The notes: generated by a model from the letters alone, not told the origin. DNA of 41,521 bases from an uncultured Roseburia sp. (GCA_910584215.1 CAJTYI010000014.1:1-41521); one strand, 5' to 3'; positions 15,435 through 25,710 are shown, counted from the first letter of the stretch. Numbers and translations are program-made.

Positions 15435-16982
15435 CTACATCAGCGGTGCGAACAACCGCAAAAAACTGTTAAACCCACGGATCACCGCATATTTCTCCTG
15501 GCGGTACTTCTCCGTCACTTCCGTGCTCTCCGCAAAAATCGCTGCGAAGTCCGCCGCTATCCCGGCGAGCGCCTCCTCGCACTGATACAGCAAAACACCG
15601 TTCTCAAAATGGTGCCTGAGACTGCGAAAATCCATATTGATGGTTCCGACGGTGGCAATCTCGCCGTCGGCAAGCATCTGTTTTTGATGGATAAATCCGG
15701 GCGTATATTCATAGATACGCACACCGTGCTTTACCAGCATCCCATAATAGGAGCGCGTCATACGGTAAATGATTTTCTTATCGGGGATACCTGGCGTCAC
15801 CAGACGCACATCCACGCCGCGCTCCGCCGCCATACACAGTTCCCGCATCATCTCATCGCTGATAATCAGATATGGCGTCGCACCGTAAAAATAATGCTTG
15901 GCATTTTTAATCAGATTTAAGTAGACATTTTCACCGACCGGCCTGCCGTTTAGAGGACTGTCCGCATACGGCTGCACATAGCCCCCGGCAAACTTCTCCT
16001 GCGTATGCTTTAAGTATCTGCCGTCATCGGTCTTTCCAGATTCTGTCGTATTCCACATCTCCAAAAACATCGTCGTTAGGCTGTTGACTGCCGCCCCCTC
16101 GATACGGATGCCGGTATCTTTCCATTTGCCGTACGGGCTTGTAATGTTAAAATACTCGTCGGCGAGATTGTAGCCGCCCGTATAGCCGACCCTGCCGTCA
16201 ATCACGGTAATCTTGCGGTGATCGCGGTTGTTCATAAATATTTTAATCACAGGGATGGCCGGATTGAATACCTTACATTGGATGCCGAGCTGTTCCATCC
16301 GTTTGATAAAACCGAAATTAATAAATCCTATGCTCCCCACATCATCATAGAAAATCCGCACCTCCACGCCTTCCGACACTTTCTGCGCGAGTACGTTTAG
16401 CATCTGCCCAAAGGCGACTGCCTCCTGAATCGCGTGATATTCGAGGAAAATAAATTCTTTTGCGTGCTTAAAGTCCTCAATCTGCGCGGCAAGTCCCTCC
16501 GCCGCGTCGGCGTAATAGGTCACCTTCGTATTATCGTAAACCGGATACCCCTCCTGGTCCGACAGATAGCGGAACTGATTGGCAATGCCCCAATCCATCT
16601 GTTCTAACTCCGAGACAATACCGACATTTTGTTTTAAATAGCGCCCCAGATTATGGTGTATCTCCTCGAAATGTGCGCGCGTCTTTGCCGTTGCGTTTTT
16701 GTGTCCCAGCATCAGGTAGATGCACACCCCTAGTACCGGAAAAACCAGAATCAGAATAATCCATGGCATCTTAAACGCCGCGTTGCTGTCACCGTTGTAG
16801 ATGCCTAGCACGACAAAAAAAGCCAAAATACTGCTGCAAAGAGAAATCCACACGGAATAGCTGCTGAACCAGACAAACAGTATGGCAATCCAGCCCACTT
16901 GCACCATAAACGCCAACAGCACAAACATCAGACGCCCCACACTGTTTTTTACATTCCCTTTTTGTTCTACACGCATCATCAT
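15435..16982 (-). CDS. cls: Cardiolipin synthase (phospholipase D family)
   Basis: A 515-residue membrane enzyme that joins two phosphatidylglycerols into cardiolipin. Hydrophobic segments at about 17-40, 43-62 and 72-92 form the membrane-anchored N-terminus. Two HKD motifs are intact: H255/K257/D262 (DHRKITVID) and H432/K434/D439 (HQKQMLAD), each followed by the usual G-rich or N-containing turns (GGYNLADEY; TINMDFRS). The length matches bacterial Cls. The first ATG at 16982 has GAGG five bases upstream. The gene is probably transcribed from the promoter at 17071-17099 and followed by the GH27 gene. With the nearby acyltransferases it makes this a lipid-rich region. Confidence 0.94.
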   Translation of the reverse strand: MMMRVEQKGNVKNSVGRLMFVLLAFMVQVGWIAILFVWFSSYSVWISLCSSILAFFVVLGIYNGDSNAAFKMPWIILILVFPVLGVCIYLMLGHKNATAKTRAHFEEIHHNLGRYLKQNVGIVSELEQMDWGIANQFRYLSDQEGYPVYDNTKVTYYADAAEGLAAQIEDFKHAKEFIFLEYHAIQEAVAFGQMLNVLAQKVSEGVEVRIFYDDVGSIGFINFGFIKRMEQLGIQCKVFNPAIPVIKIFMNNRDHRKITVIDGRVGYTGGYNLADEYFNITSPYGKWKDTGIRIEGAAVNSLTTMFLEMWNTTESGKTDDGRYLKHTQEKFAGGYVQPYADSPLNGRPVGENVYLNLIKNAKHYFYGATPYLIISDEMMRELCMAAERGVDVRLVTPGIPDKKIIYRMTRSYYGMLVKHGVRIYEYTPGFIHQKQMLADGEIATVGTINMDFRSLRHHFENGVLLYQCEEALAGIAADFAAIFAESTEVTEKYRQEKYAVIRGFNSFLRLFAPLM

Positions 16983-17070
16983 TATTTCCTCATTTCGTAT
17001 GTCACAATTTTCGGCAAGACCTTATCATCACTTGGAACTTTATTTGTTATCTCAAGAATAATGCATGTAG

Positions 17071-17099
17071 ATTATATCACATTCCTATCCGCTTCACAA
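17071..17099 (-). promoter_or_regulatory. Probable cls promoter
   Basis: On the minus strand there is TTGTGA (17094-17099), 17 nt, then a perfect TATAAT (17071-17076). It lies about 90 nt upstream of the cls ATG. Confidence 0.6.
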
Positions 17100-17197
17100 A
17101 TAGAATCGCACCATTTAAGCTTGCTCTGGCGCCATACGATGCGGCTTCTGCTTATCATTATCCGGCGCTGCATCACGAAATTGCGGCACGCAGCTTA

Positions 17198-17225
17198 TTG
17201 ACTGCCACGCGAAAATTGTTACAAT
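17198..17225 (+). promoter_or_regulatory. Probable esterase promoter
   Basis: TTGACT (17198-17203), a 16-nt spacer and TACAAT (17220-17225) point at the esterase gene. GAGGAGG lies close to its ATG at 17304. Confidence 0.6.
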
Positions 17226-17303
17226 AGAATTTAGAATAGAGACAGGAGCGTTATACCTTAAATGTATCTAGCAAATTTTCAACGATAGAGGAGGATATTT
17301 TAC

Positions 17304-18065
17304 ATGGAAATCAGTATCAAGAGAGACGGTCTCACCTTAAAGGGCGACCTGATGAAACCCGCTTCTGTAGAAAAATGCCCAATCGCCATTATTTTTCACG
17401 GTTTGATGTCCAACCGCGGCGCTTTACGCCGCAACATGTTTTCGGAAATTGCCGATCACCTGGTTGAAAAGGGCATCGCCGTAGTCAAGTTCGACTTTGA
17501 CGGACACGGCGAAAGTGACGGGGATTTTTCGGATATGACCGTTTACAGCGAAATCCTTGACGCGGCAAAAATAATAGACTATGTGCGCGGGCTGGACTTT
17601 GTAACGGAGATCTATATTGTCGGCCATTCGCAGGGCGCGCTGGTTGGCGGTATGATGGCCGGCTATTACAGGGAATATATCAAAAAACTTGTCATGCTTG
17701 CTCCCGCCGCTACGATAAAAGATGATGCCTTAAAAGGCTCTTGCTTCGGTATAACCTATGACACCTTCCAGGTACCGGAACATATAACCATGACAAACGA
17801 AGATCAGGAAACTTTTCATCTTGGCAGTCTCTATTTTAGAATCGCGCGCACACTTCCAGTTTATGAGACAACCGCAATGTTTCAAGGGAAAACACTGATT
17901 ATACACGGTACGGCCGATGAAGCGGTGGGTGTGACGGGCGCGAAACGTTATGCCGAATATATGGAGCAGGTAACGCTCAACATCATTGAGGGGGAAACAC
18001 ACGGCTTAGATACCTTTTCCCTTGACACGGTAATCCACGACACCGTTGCATTTCTTACCGAGTAG
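17304..18065 (+). CDS. Alpha/beta hydrolase, Est1E/LJ0536-type serine esterase
   Basis: A 253-residue alpha/beta hydrolase. The catalytic triad is readable: S109 in GHSQG (107-111), D205 in HGTADEAV and H233 in ETHGLD. The oxyanion region is IIFHGLMSNRG, and FDFDGHGESDG follows. Spacing and length match cinnamoyl/feruloyl esterases such as Lactobacillus LJ0536 and Butyrivibrio Est1E, which release hydroxycinnamic acids from plant material; the specificity here is inferred. There is no signal peptide, so it acts inside the cell on imported esters. It is a single gene with its own promoter and a terminator at 18128-18168. A generic acylglycerol lipase role is the alternative. Confidence 0.87.
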   Translation: MEISIKRDGLTLKGDLMKPASVEKCPIAIIFHGLMSNRGALRRNMFSEIADHLVEKGIAVVKFDFDGHGESDGDFSDMTVYSEILDAAKIIDYVRGLDFVTEIYIVGHSQGALVGGMMAGYYREYIKKLVMLAPAATIKDDALKGSCFGITYDTFQVPEHITMTNEDQETFHLGSLYFRIARTLPVYETTAMFQGKTLIIHGTADEAVGVTGAKRYAEYMEQVTLNIIEGETHGLDTFSLDTVIHDTVAFLTE

Positions 18066-18127
18066 CCGCACAAACACACCATTGCATATCAAAAAAGCAG
18101 CCTGTCGATTCTTACCCCCATAATAGT

Positions 18128-18168
18128 ATGCTGCCAGGGAATACCTCCATATCCCCTGGCAGCATTTT
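18128..18168. terminator. Terminator between convergent esterase and GH2 genes
   Basis: A 12-bp stem ATGCTGCCAGGG (18128-18139) pairs with 18154-18165 and is followed by TTTT on the plus strand. It stops the esterase transcript. In the minus direction it lies 30 nt beyond the GH2 protein gene, so it may serve both. Confidence 0.8.
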
Positions 18169-18197
18169 ATTGCTTATCTGACATGCAACTGATACGG

Positions 18198-21100
18198 TTA
18201 CTTTTTAATCTGCACCTTCTTGCCCTGTCCTTTACTCTTTAAAAGAGTTTTGTAATCTTTGAGCTTGTTCTTCGGCACTTTGATCGTTGCTTTCGCGTTA
18301 ATGCCTTTCAGTGCATTCTTGCCGACTTTTTTGAGCTTTTTAGACTTAATCGTAAGCTTTGTAAGCTCTTTGTCGCCGCTAAATGCCTGTTTGCCGATCT
18401 CTGTTAAACCGGTTCCGGTCGTCACAGTCTTTAATGCTTTACAGTTTGCAAACGCATTGTCACCGATCTTTTGCACACTGTTTGGTAAAGTGATACTCTT
18501 TAGCGCCTTATCGCCCTTGAACGCGTTCGCTCCGATCGTCTTACACTTGCTGCCAGCCTTAAATATTACCTTGTTTAGCTTGGTACAGCCTGCAAATGCA
18601 TTTTTGCCAATAGACTTTATATTCTTACTGATCGTAACTTTCGTCAGTTTGGTACATTTATCAAACGCTCTGTCACCAATTGAAGTCACATTATAAGTGA
18701 TGCCGCCTACTTTCACCTTATCCGGAATTGTCACGTTGGTAGCCTTGGTCTTGTTGGCCGGTCCTGCATAAGCAACCTCTTTGCCCTGTGAAGTCACCTT
18801 GTACTTATTGTTTCCACTCGGAAGCACTGTACCTTTTTTCGGGCCTGACGGAGCCTGAGAATCTCCGCCTGTCTGGCTGCTTCCCGGTGTCTGTGTATCA
18901 CCCGGTTTCTGCGTATCGCCTGGGTTCTGGCTGCCTCCCGGTGTCTGTGTGTCACCCGGTTTCTCGCTGCTTCCCGGTGTCTCACTGCTTCCTGGTGTCT
19001 GCGTGTCGTCTGGCTTCTCGCTGCTTCCTGGTTGCTGTGAATCGCCTGGTTTTTGCGTATCGCCTGGCTTCTCGCTGCTTCCCGGTGTCTGTGTGTCGCC
19101 TGGTTTCTCACTGCTTCCCGGTTGCTGTGTGTCGCCCGGTTTTTGCGTGTCACCTGGTTTCTCACTGCTTCCCGGTGTCTGTGTGTCACCCGGTTTCTCG
19201 CTGCTTCCCGGTGTCTCTGAATCCTCATCGCCATCACCTGCGTCCGGCGAGCGCTCTCCAAGAACTGCCGCATTTAATACAAGGGTACCGTTTACTTTTC
19301 CTCCGGTTTTCGCAATCAGCCTCTCCTCACTGCCCACCGGAATGGCGTCTGCCACCTGCGATGCTGGCACCTGATTAAAGTAGAGGATGTGCTTATCTTT
19401 TACCTTCTTCTCGTTGGCGTCACGGTTTAATACCAGCACTACCACCTCAGAACCTTCATCATATGCGGGAACCGTCAAATATGCTTTGTTGTCTCTGATC
19501 TCTACGGAAGTTCCCTCACTGTTTTCTGTTGTAGCTTCGTCCGTACCGATTCTGGTGACAAGGAATACTTTGATCGTATCTTTGGTCTTATCAAAATCTG
19601 CTGGAATATCCATGCCGATCGCCACCGTATTTTCTCCGGTCCGCAGAGCCTCGCCATACATCTGTCTCGCGCTCACTGCTTTGACGGAACCGTTTTCGTC
19701 GAATATCTCGGTGATGAAAGTAACCTCATCTTTATAGAAGAAGTTCCTGTTTACTTTGATCTCTACAATTCTGCCTTTTTCTTCATCGATACCGATGCTG
19801 TCTACCGCAAAAATATCGGAAGAGACGATCGAGAATTTAGCGCTGGCGTACTGACCCGACTTCTTGGCAATTGCCCGCACATAGACATCCTGCGCATCGG
19901 CCATCGCATCCACGGTAATCAAACCTTCTCCATTAATCGTGATCTTATCCGAATCCAGCGGATACTGATTCTGTGCGTCGTAAAGTTTGTACTCAAAACT
20001 TGCGCCGTCCGGATTCTTCATCTCCAGACCGTTCCACAATAACGTGGAGCTCGCCTGAACATTATTTCCCGCAAATACGGACTGCACATCGGTAGCAACC
20101 GTGATTTCGGTCGGCACCGGTGATAACAGGCGAAGGTTATCGTATGCCGTTCCGTTATTAAAGTGGACACAATCTAACGCCCTGTCGTTTCTCTGGTTTA
20201 CATCTTTGAGAATCTTTCTCTTTGACAGGTCAATGTCTCCGTTCTCATCATAGAAATCGAAAATGATATGTGCATAAGACCCCTGCTTGCGGATCAGCGT
20301 CATATGATACCAATCCTCCGTTGTCACCTCGCCGTCGGCGCTGTAGGAAGTATAATTGTCGCCGCTCGTCTGTATGGAAAGTTTGCCATTGTGGTAAACC
20401 ACACAGGTATTCAATTTGCCGTTCTTTAAATCACGCGGATCGAATCCTGCTCCTTCCTTGGTAAAGCGGATATCCATCTCAATTACCACATCGCTGTTTG
20501 TGTTGGCAATCGATCCGGTGTTTTTACCTCCCCCGTCAGTCACAAGATAACCGCTTGTTCCATCCGGCGCTCCTGCGATAAACTCAACTCCCGACTCGCC
20601 TGCCTTTTCGCAGTTGTCCGCAAACAATAAACTGTCCTTTGTTCCCTCTTCCCCTGCTTCGAGAGCATCGCTGGCTTTCACATGTATGCTCAGAGAACCT
20701 TTGATAATATCCTGCGTATCAGCCGCACGTATAGTGATATCCTGCGTGATCGCTTTCTCGTCCACGGTGAGCACACCGTCCGCCACCGTAATCCACTTCA
20801 AATCATCGCCAAGTCTGCGCATATTGTCGGCGTCGCAAACATACCAGATCAGATCTCCTGCCTCCAGGCTCACTGGCTGGCCCTCTTTTGTCGCGGCAGC
20901 CGTAATCGTCAGCGGTTCATCGGAAGCCACGACTGTCCTGTCTGCTGTGAGGGTCAATGAGTCAAATTTGACAGCACCCAGATCCACTCCTGTAACCTCA
21001 AGCGTCTTAGAATCCGAAACGCCTGTGGCCGTCACCGTGGCCTTAACCGTAATTGTCTGGCTCTGTGCGCCAATACCAACGTTTAATAATCCCGCCGCGT

Positions 21101-24100
21101 CGATGGTAATATTTTCGTCATTTAAGAGAGTTTCTCCCGTTGCGTCATAAACTCCCCAGGTGACGGCTGGATTACTCACCACCGCACCGTCCTTCGACGC
21201 ACTGTAACTGTACTGCAGTGTGTTTCCAGCCTGCAGCGTCGTCGCGTTATCCTGCGCCGTAACGCTGATAGCATCCGCTACAATGCGTGTAATCTTTGCG
21301 TTGTCGACACTGGTTCCTTTTAAGATTCTCCAATGGGCTGCGCCGTCTGCATTGCCCAGTGACATATTTCGCTGGTTGACATTGTTCTGCTCTACTTTTA
21401 ATGTTTTACTGCCGTCCGCATTCCACTGGTAAACCCTCATGCGGTTGTCATTGGACGCGCTGTAACGGCCGATAAACTCAATATGGTACCATGCGCCTTC
21501 TTCCAGTGCAAAATATTTTGTGAATGAACTGCTGCCGGTCTGTATCGAAAACTGATCCTTATTTCTTACAAATGATGTTCCCAGCTTTCCGTCGTCCAAA
21601 CTCATGACACGGACACCGCCGCCCTCCTGATCGAAGCGAACATCAATCTCCCACATCAGGTCTGCTTTGGAATTGGCTTCCAGTCCCGGTATATTGCCCT
21701 TACCCTTGGTCTCGTTAAAATCTACATTTTTCCAATATTTTGTTTTATCCCAGGAGTTGTCTTCGCTTAAAGTAATGCCTTCGAGTCCCGGGTCATCATT
21801 ACAATCACTGTAGGCTGCCACCTCGTCCGCCGCGAGTTCGTCCGCTCTCGCGTTCTCGTCCAAGATGATGACCTCATCAGAGGCAGCGGCCGCAGCGCCG
21901 ATTGTAACTTCGTATAACTTATTTACCTCGTCCAGATTGGTCGATACGTTTGGTATCATACCAATGACCGTCGGAAGTTCTGCGAGCAGCGTCGTTCCAC
22001 TGCTGTTCGGCGTAACACCAAAGTTTGTCAGTGAACTTGCTCCGTTGGTAAATACGTTGGTGGATATATTGGCAAGCTCAATCGTCGTATCGCCGGATAC
22101 CACCCGCATCCACGGAAGTTTACCGCCCACGTTGGGGTCCGCCAGATATTCGGGCAGATCGCCTTCCGTATAGAACGTACAGGTTACGTCCAGTCCGGCA
22201 GCCTTAAGCGCCTCAACGATCGGTCCAACCTCACCCACAACGCCGGTCTGGGAGTCTGGTTTGTAAGCTCTGTCGGTAAATGTCACCGGTGTGCCGTTGA
22301 CCGTCACTTCATAATAATCGGTCTTGTCCTCGCTCGCCGCATATACATTGCCGCCCTCTTCGCTGAAATCTGCGGTAAATACGCCGCCAAGTGACTTTAA
22401 TGCCGGAGCGCCTTCTTCATAGATCACGTCATCGATCGGCCCCTGTCCGTATGCCTGCGGAGCTTTCGTCGTAAGACCGCCCTCCGTCGCAAACTCTTTG
22501 GACTCAAAGTTCATGGATACCGGCTGTAAGCCTTCCGCGCTTGCGGTCAGCGTAAACGCACCCGCCTCACGGGTAGACTGTAAAAATACACGGTTGACGC
22601 CGCACTCTGCAAATACATAATCTTTGTGATTTACGATACGCTCACCGATACCACTGTTGTATCCGCCAATAAATGTCGCTTTGGCCGGGTCACTTACGGT
22701 GAAAGTGATTTTGCTCTCATCAATCAGACAGATATTGCCGTTTTCGTCGATCATCTCGACATCGACATACATCAAATCCGCGCCGTCTGCCAAAAATCCA
22801 TCCGGCCCCGTCATCGGTTTTAAGCGAACGGTCGCCTTCGTGCCCGAAGTTACAACCTCATCCTCCGCTACGACCTCGTCTCTGTCATTGTATGCTTTCG
22901 CACTAACCTTTCCGCTCTGTGTCACATCAATCTTTGGGAACGCATAGATGAAATTGTCGTCCGGCATGGTGTCCGTTCCCACCAACTGATCGTTCACATA
23001 AAGCTCCACTTTTGCAATATTGGCAGAGCCAATGACATACACGGTCTTATTCGTCGGATCGCGCTGCAGCCACGTGCCGTTGCCTTCGTAAAACGTTCCG
23101 TTAAACGTCTTATCTTCGTACCAGTAATTGCCGTTTTCCCTGTCATCTTTAATATAGGAAGGATAATTCCAGTGTCCGACGATATTGATTTTCGCCTCTT
23201 TGGACTGCATGGCCTGTATCGCGTAGAACGATTCTTTCTTGACACGAATCGGGTCCACGCGCCCGGAGGTACGTGCATTTTCTGTACCGCAGTTGCGGAC
23301 ATGCATGTTGGAATCGGACCATACCATCATCGCTGCGCCGGAGTACTGGTTCTTGCCGGTACCGCCCACACGGTTATTATAGAAGTATGAGTAACAGTCA
23401 CCGCTGCCCGCCATAGAACGTATAAAATCTTCCTGGGTCTGGTCCCAGATATCATAACCGTCAGTCTTAGTGCCGCCGGGTCCCAGCCACTTGTTGACAT
23501 AATCGTAATCATCCGGGGTGTAATCATCCCACACGCGCCGCGGAGACTCATTTCTGTGGTACTCCGTCTCAATGATCGGCATATATTTGTTGAGTGTTTT
23601 CATTGACTCATAAGCGGCGTCACCGTTGCGGTAAATCATGGTGCCAACCCACTCTGCCTCTTTGACCTGATCAACCGTGTTGATCGTGCGGCATCCCATA
23701 AAGCGGTCACCGGAAGGGTCGAGCGCTTTTCTAAGATCAGTCATCTGCCTCATATGATCCGCCGTGATCTGATTATTGCCCGCCTCCCAGAAAAGAATCG
23801 AGGGGCTGTTTCTGAAATAAATGATGACATCGCGCATCGTCTCCAGACGCTGATCCCACGCTCTGCCCGAAGCATCAGCCTCCTTGTCGCCTGCCGGACA
23901 GATGGAAACGACACCGTATTTATCGCCGGCACGGATATCAACCGGGTTCGGCGCGATATGCATCCAACGAATCATATTGGCATTGGACTCTTTGACGAGC
24001 TTCATGTCGATATCGGATAGCCAGTCGTTGGCAACACCGATCGCTGCCCACTCGTTGGTGGAACGCTGTGCATATCCGGCCAGATAAGTGGACACGCCAT

Positions 24101-25367
24101 TGATCATAAGTCCTTTATCTTTATCATAAGTAACTTCACGGAAACCGGTCGTGATCTTTTGCACATCAATTACCGTATCGCCCTGTTTTAACACGGTATA
24201 GACATCATAGAGGTTCGGCGCTACGTCGCTCCAAAATTTTAATCCCTCTACATTCTGCGTCGCCGTAATGGTGGTGACATCTACCGTACTGATATCCACG
24301 GTACCTGTCTCCTGACCCGCTCCGTTTTCATCATATGCCGTTTCGGGCACCATCGTCAAAAACTGGTCCTTCTCGGTATCGGCTGCGGCCGCAACGCTCT
24401 GTGTTTTCTGAAAGCTTGCTGCCACTTTCCCCTCGCTGTCAACGACATTGACTTCCAGCGTAATATCCTCGGCGCCTGCTGTCTCGTTTCTAATCTCCGC
24501 TTCTACTGTAATATCTGCGGAACTCGCACGGAAATCAAAATTGTCCGCATGAATATAATTTCCTCTTGTCTTTAAGTTGTTGTAGAGAGGCAGCGTCTGA
24601 TAAATCTTATTCTTTGCATAAAGACGTACATTGCCTGTCAGACCTCCCTGCACCTCATTGAAATCCTTGGTATTCCACTGATATCCCACACCGGAAAGAT
24701 CTCCCGGCTCATGCCCGGCAATCGTCTCCTGCGTGTTGAAGGATGAACCTCGCGCGGAAGCATTGTCCGTGGCTACCGCAATCAGGTTTTCCTCGCCCGC
24801 TTTTATGTAATCCGTAATGTCAAAGCCGACTGCAGCGACACCCGCCTCATAATATCCGACCATCGTTCCGTTTACATACACATAGATCGACTGGCGGAAC
24901 GCTTCAAATTCCAGGAAAAACTTCTTTCCCGCGTCTGTCTCCGGAACCGTAATGTTTTTGCGGTAAAACATAAATCCCCGGTACAGACTCAGCTCTCCGG
25001 CGTCCACTCCGACGCCGTCAAAGGAATCCTCGGCGTTGACGGCATGTGGGATACTCACGGTAGCCCAGTCGGAATCGTCATACCCGACTTCATAGAACTG
25101 CTTGCCGTCTTTGGCCACACCCTCCTTGGCCGCCGCCAGCGGAAAGATCTTATCATCCACTGCGCGTTTATATTTCCAGTCTATGTTCATGTTGTAAGTG
25201 ACTGCCGGCGATTCCGGTTCTACATATACATCGGAAACTTCACCGTCATTCGATATGGTTCCGTTCTCCTCCGCCATAACCACTGTAGAGCCAATCGGCG
25301 ACAACACTTGCAGTATCATTGTCAATGCTACTACTAATGTCAGCGCTCTTCGTTTTAGCTTTCTCAT
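18198..25367 (-). CDS. Giant secreted GH2-family protein with LamG-like, Ig-like and BspA-type LRR domains
   Basis: A 2389-residue secreted protein. The signal peptide is 1-32 (RKLKRR, hydrophobic core, cut near VVMA-EE). Residues about 55-250 form the GH2 sugar-binding sandwich, followed by an Ig-like domain and a TIM barrel (about 415-720). The nucleophile is probably E602 in IIETEYHRN, equivalent to LacZ E537. Where LacZ has GNE (acid/base E461) this protein has GNN (530-532), so activity is uncertain; E528, three to four residues earlier, may substitute. Then come Ig-like repeats and two related concanavalin/LamG-like modules (about 1195-1345 and 1575-1755). A Pro/Gly/Ser/Thr-rich linker of repeated EKPGDTQTPGSS units (about 2045-2175) follows. 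Last are LRR_5 repeats of the BspA type (about 2190-2389: IGDRAF, IGKNAFAGC, IGANAF, IGDNAF). No sortase motif or S-layer domain is seen. AAGGAGG lies seven bases before the ATG. Likely a glycan-degrading or glycan-binding surface protein. Confidence 0.9.
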   Translation of the reverse strand: MRKLKRRALTLVVALTMILQVLSPIGSTVVMAEENGTISNDGEVSDVYVEPESPAVTYNMNIDWKYKRAVDDKIFPLAAAKEGVAKDGKQFYEVGYDDSDWATVSIPHAVNAEDSFDGVGVDAGELSLYRGFMFYRKNITVPETDAGKKFFLEFEAFRQSIYVYVNGTMVGYYEAGVAAVGFDITDYIKAGEENLIAVATDNASARGSSFNTQETIAGHEPGDLSGVGYQWNTKDFNEVQGGLTGNVRLYAKNKIYQTLPLYNNLKTRGNYIHADNFDFRASSADITVEAEIRNETAGAEDITLEVNVVDSEGKVAASFQKTQSVAAAADTEKDQFLTMVPETAYDENGAGQETGTVDISTVDVTTITATQNVEGLKFWSDVAPNLYDVYTVLKQGDTVIDVQKITTGFREVTYDKDKGLMINGVSTYLAGYAQRSTNEWAAIGVANDWLSDIDMKLVKESNANMIRWMHIAPNPVDIRAGDKYGVVSICPAGDKEADASGRAWDQRLETMRDVIIYFRNSPSILFWEAGNNQITADHMRQMTDLRKALDPSGDRFMGCRTINTVDQVKEAEWVGTMIYRNGDAAYESMKTLNKYMPIIETEYHRNESPRRVWDDYTPDDYDYVNKWLGPGGTKTDGYDIWDQTQEDFIRSMAGSGDCYSYFYNNRVGGTGKNQYSGAAMMVWSDSNMHVRNCGTENARTSGRVDPIRVKKESFYAIQAMQSKEAKINIVGHWNYPSYIKDDRENGNYWYEDKTFNGTFYEGNGTWLQRDPTNKTVYVIGSANIAKVELYVNDQLVGTDTMPDDNFIYAFPKIDVTQSGKVSAKAYNDRDEVVAEDEVVTSGTKATVRLKPMTGPDGFLADGADLMYVDVEMIDENGNICLIDESKITFTVSDPAKATFIGGYNSGIGERIVNHKDYVFAECGVNRVFLQSTREAGAFTLTASAEGLQPVSMNFESKEFATEGGLTTKAPQAYGQGPIDDVIYEEGAPALKSLGGVFTADFSEEGGNVYAASEDKTDYYEVTVNGTPVTFTDRAYKPDSQTGVVGEVGPIVEALKAAGLDVTCTFYTEGDLPEYLADPNVGGKLPWMRVVSGDTTIELANISTNVFTNGASSLTNFGVTPNSSGTTLLAELPTVIGMIPNVSTNLDEVNKLYEVTIGAAAAASDEVIILDENARADELAADEVAAYSDCNDDPGLEGITLSEDNSWDKTKYWKNVDFNETKGKGNIPGLEANSKADLMWEIDVRFDQEGGGVRVMSLDDGKLGTSFVRNKDQFSIQTGSSSFTKYFALEEGAWYHIEFIGRYSASNDNRMRVYQWNADGSKTLKVEQNNVNQRNMSLGNADGAAHWRILKGTSVDNAKITRIVADAISVTAQDNATTLQAGNTLQYSYSASKDGAVVSNPAVTWGVYDATGETLLNDENITIDAAGLLNVGIGAQSQTITVKATVTATGVSDSKTLEVTGVDLGAVKFDSLTLTADRTVVASDEPLTITAAATKEGQPVSLEAGDLIWYVCDADNMRRLGDDLKWITVADGVLTVDEKAITQDITIRAADTQDIIKGSLSIHVKASDALEAGEEGTKDSLLFADNCEKAGESGVEFIAGAPDGTSGYLVTDGGGKNTGSIANTNSDVVIEMDIRFTKEGAGFDPRDLKNGKLNTCVVYHNGKLSIQTSGDNYTSYSADGEVTTEDWYHMTLIRKQGSYAHIIFDFYDENGDIDLSKRKILKDVNQRNDRALDCVHFNNGTAYDNLRLLSPVPTEITVATDVQSVFAGNNVQASSTLLWNGLEMKNPDGASFEYKLYDAQNQYPLDSDKITINGEGLITVDAMADAQDVYVRAIAKKSGQYASAKFSIVSSDIFAVDSIGIDEEKGRIVEIKVNRNFFYKDEVTFITEIFDENGSVKAVSARQMYGEALRTGENTVAIGMDIPADFDKTKDTIKVFLVTRIGTDEATTENSEGTSVEIRDNKAYLTVPAYDEGSEVVVLVLNRDANEKKVKDKHILYFNQVPASQVADAIPVGSEERLIAKTGGKVNGTLVLNAAVLGERSPDAGDGDEDSETPGSSEKPGDTQTPGSSEKPGDTQKPGDTQQPGSSEKPGDTQTPGSSEKPGDTQKPGDSQQPGSSEKPDDTQTPGSSETPGSSEKPGDTQTPGGSQNPGDTQKPGDTQTPGSSQTGGDSQAPSGPKKGTVLPSGNNKYKVTSQGKEVAYAGPANKTKATNVTIPDKVKVGGITYNVTSIGDRAFDKCTKLTKVTISKNIKSIGKNAFAGCTKLNKVIFKAGSKCKTIGANAFKGDKALKSITLPNSVQKIGDNAFANCKALKTVTTGTGLTEIGKQAFSGDKELTKLTIKSKKLKKVGKNALKGINAKATIKVPKNKLKDYKTLLKSKGQGKKVQIKK
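18859..19221. repeat. Coding tandem repeat (Pro-rich linker)
   Basis: About 360 nt of short in-frame repeats (12-residue, 36-nt units and 6-residue fragments) encode EKPGDTQTPGSS and variants such as QKPGDTQQPGSS. Slippage or recombination here would change linker length without breaking the frame. Long open frames on the opposite strand are a by-product of the repeat. Confidence 0.9.
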
Positions 25368-25710
25368 CTTAAACCTCCTTTAACTATTCCCTCTCGCTCT
25401 TCCCCTTTGATACCGCGGACACTTTCTGCCATCCTGCTGCCCGCTTCACTTCCCCTCCCTTCATAAAATGATAAATTATGATCAAATTATAGCCTGTTTT
25501 CCATCAAAAGAACATTACCAAAGTTGCTGTTTATATTGCAAAACTTGCTATATTTCTATGGTTCCATAGTACTGTCTATAGTATAATTAACTATATTTAA
25601 GGCATTCTCTCCTTATTTCTTTATGTGAAATGACGTATTGAGCAAACTTTATATTTTTTGTCAATATGCATTTTAAACAAACCGTAATATTTTGACAAAA
25701 CAGTAAAATA
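25368..25710. other. Divergent control region of the GH2 protein and chemoreceptor genes
   Basis: AT-rich, without genes. CTATGG-TT-CCATAG (25556-25569) is a perfect 6-bp inverted repeat, and a TATAGT/ACTATA-type inverted repeat lies nearby (about 25577-25595). A perfect TATAAT on the minus strand (25486-25491) could be the GH2 gene's -10, but its -35 is poor, which would fit an activator-dependent promoter bound at the palindrome. Confidence 0.45.

Noticed and set aside
18788..19378. Long plus-strand and out-of-frame ORFs over the Pro-rich linker
   Set aside because: They arise from the 36-nt repeat, which keeps other frames open; the predicted proteins are low-complexity.
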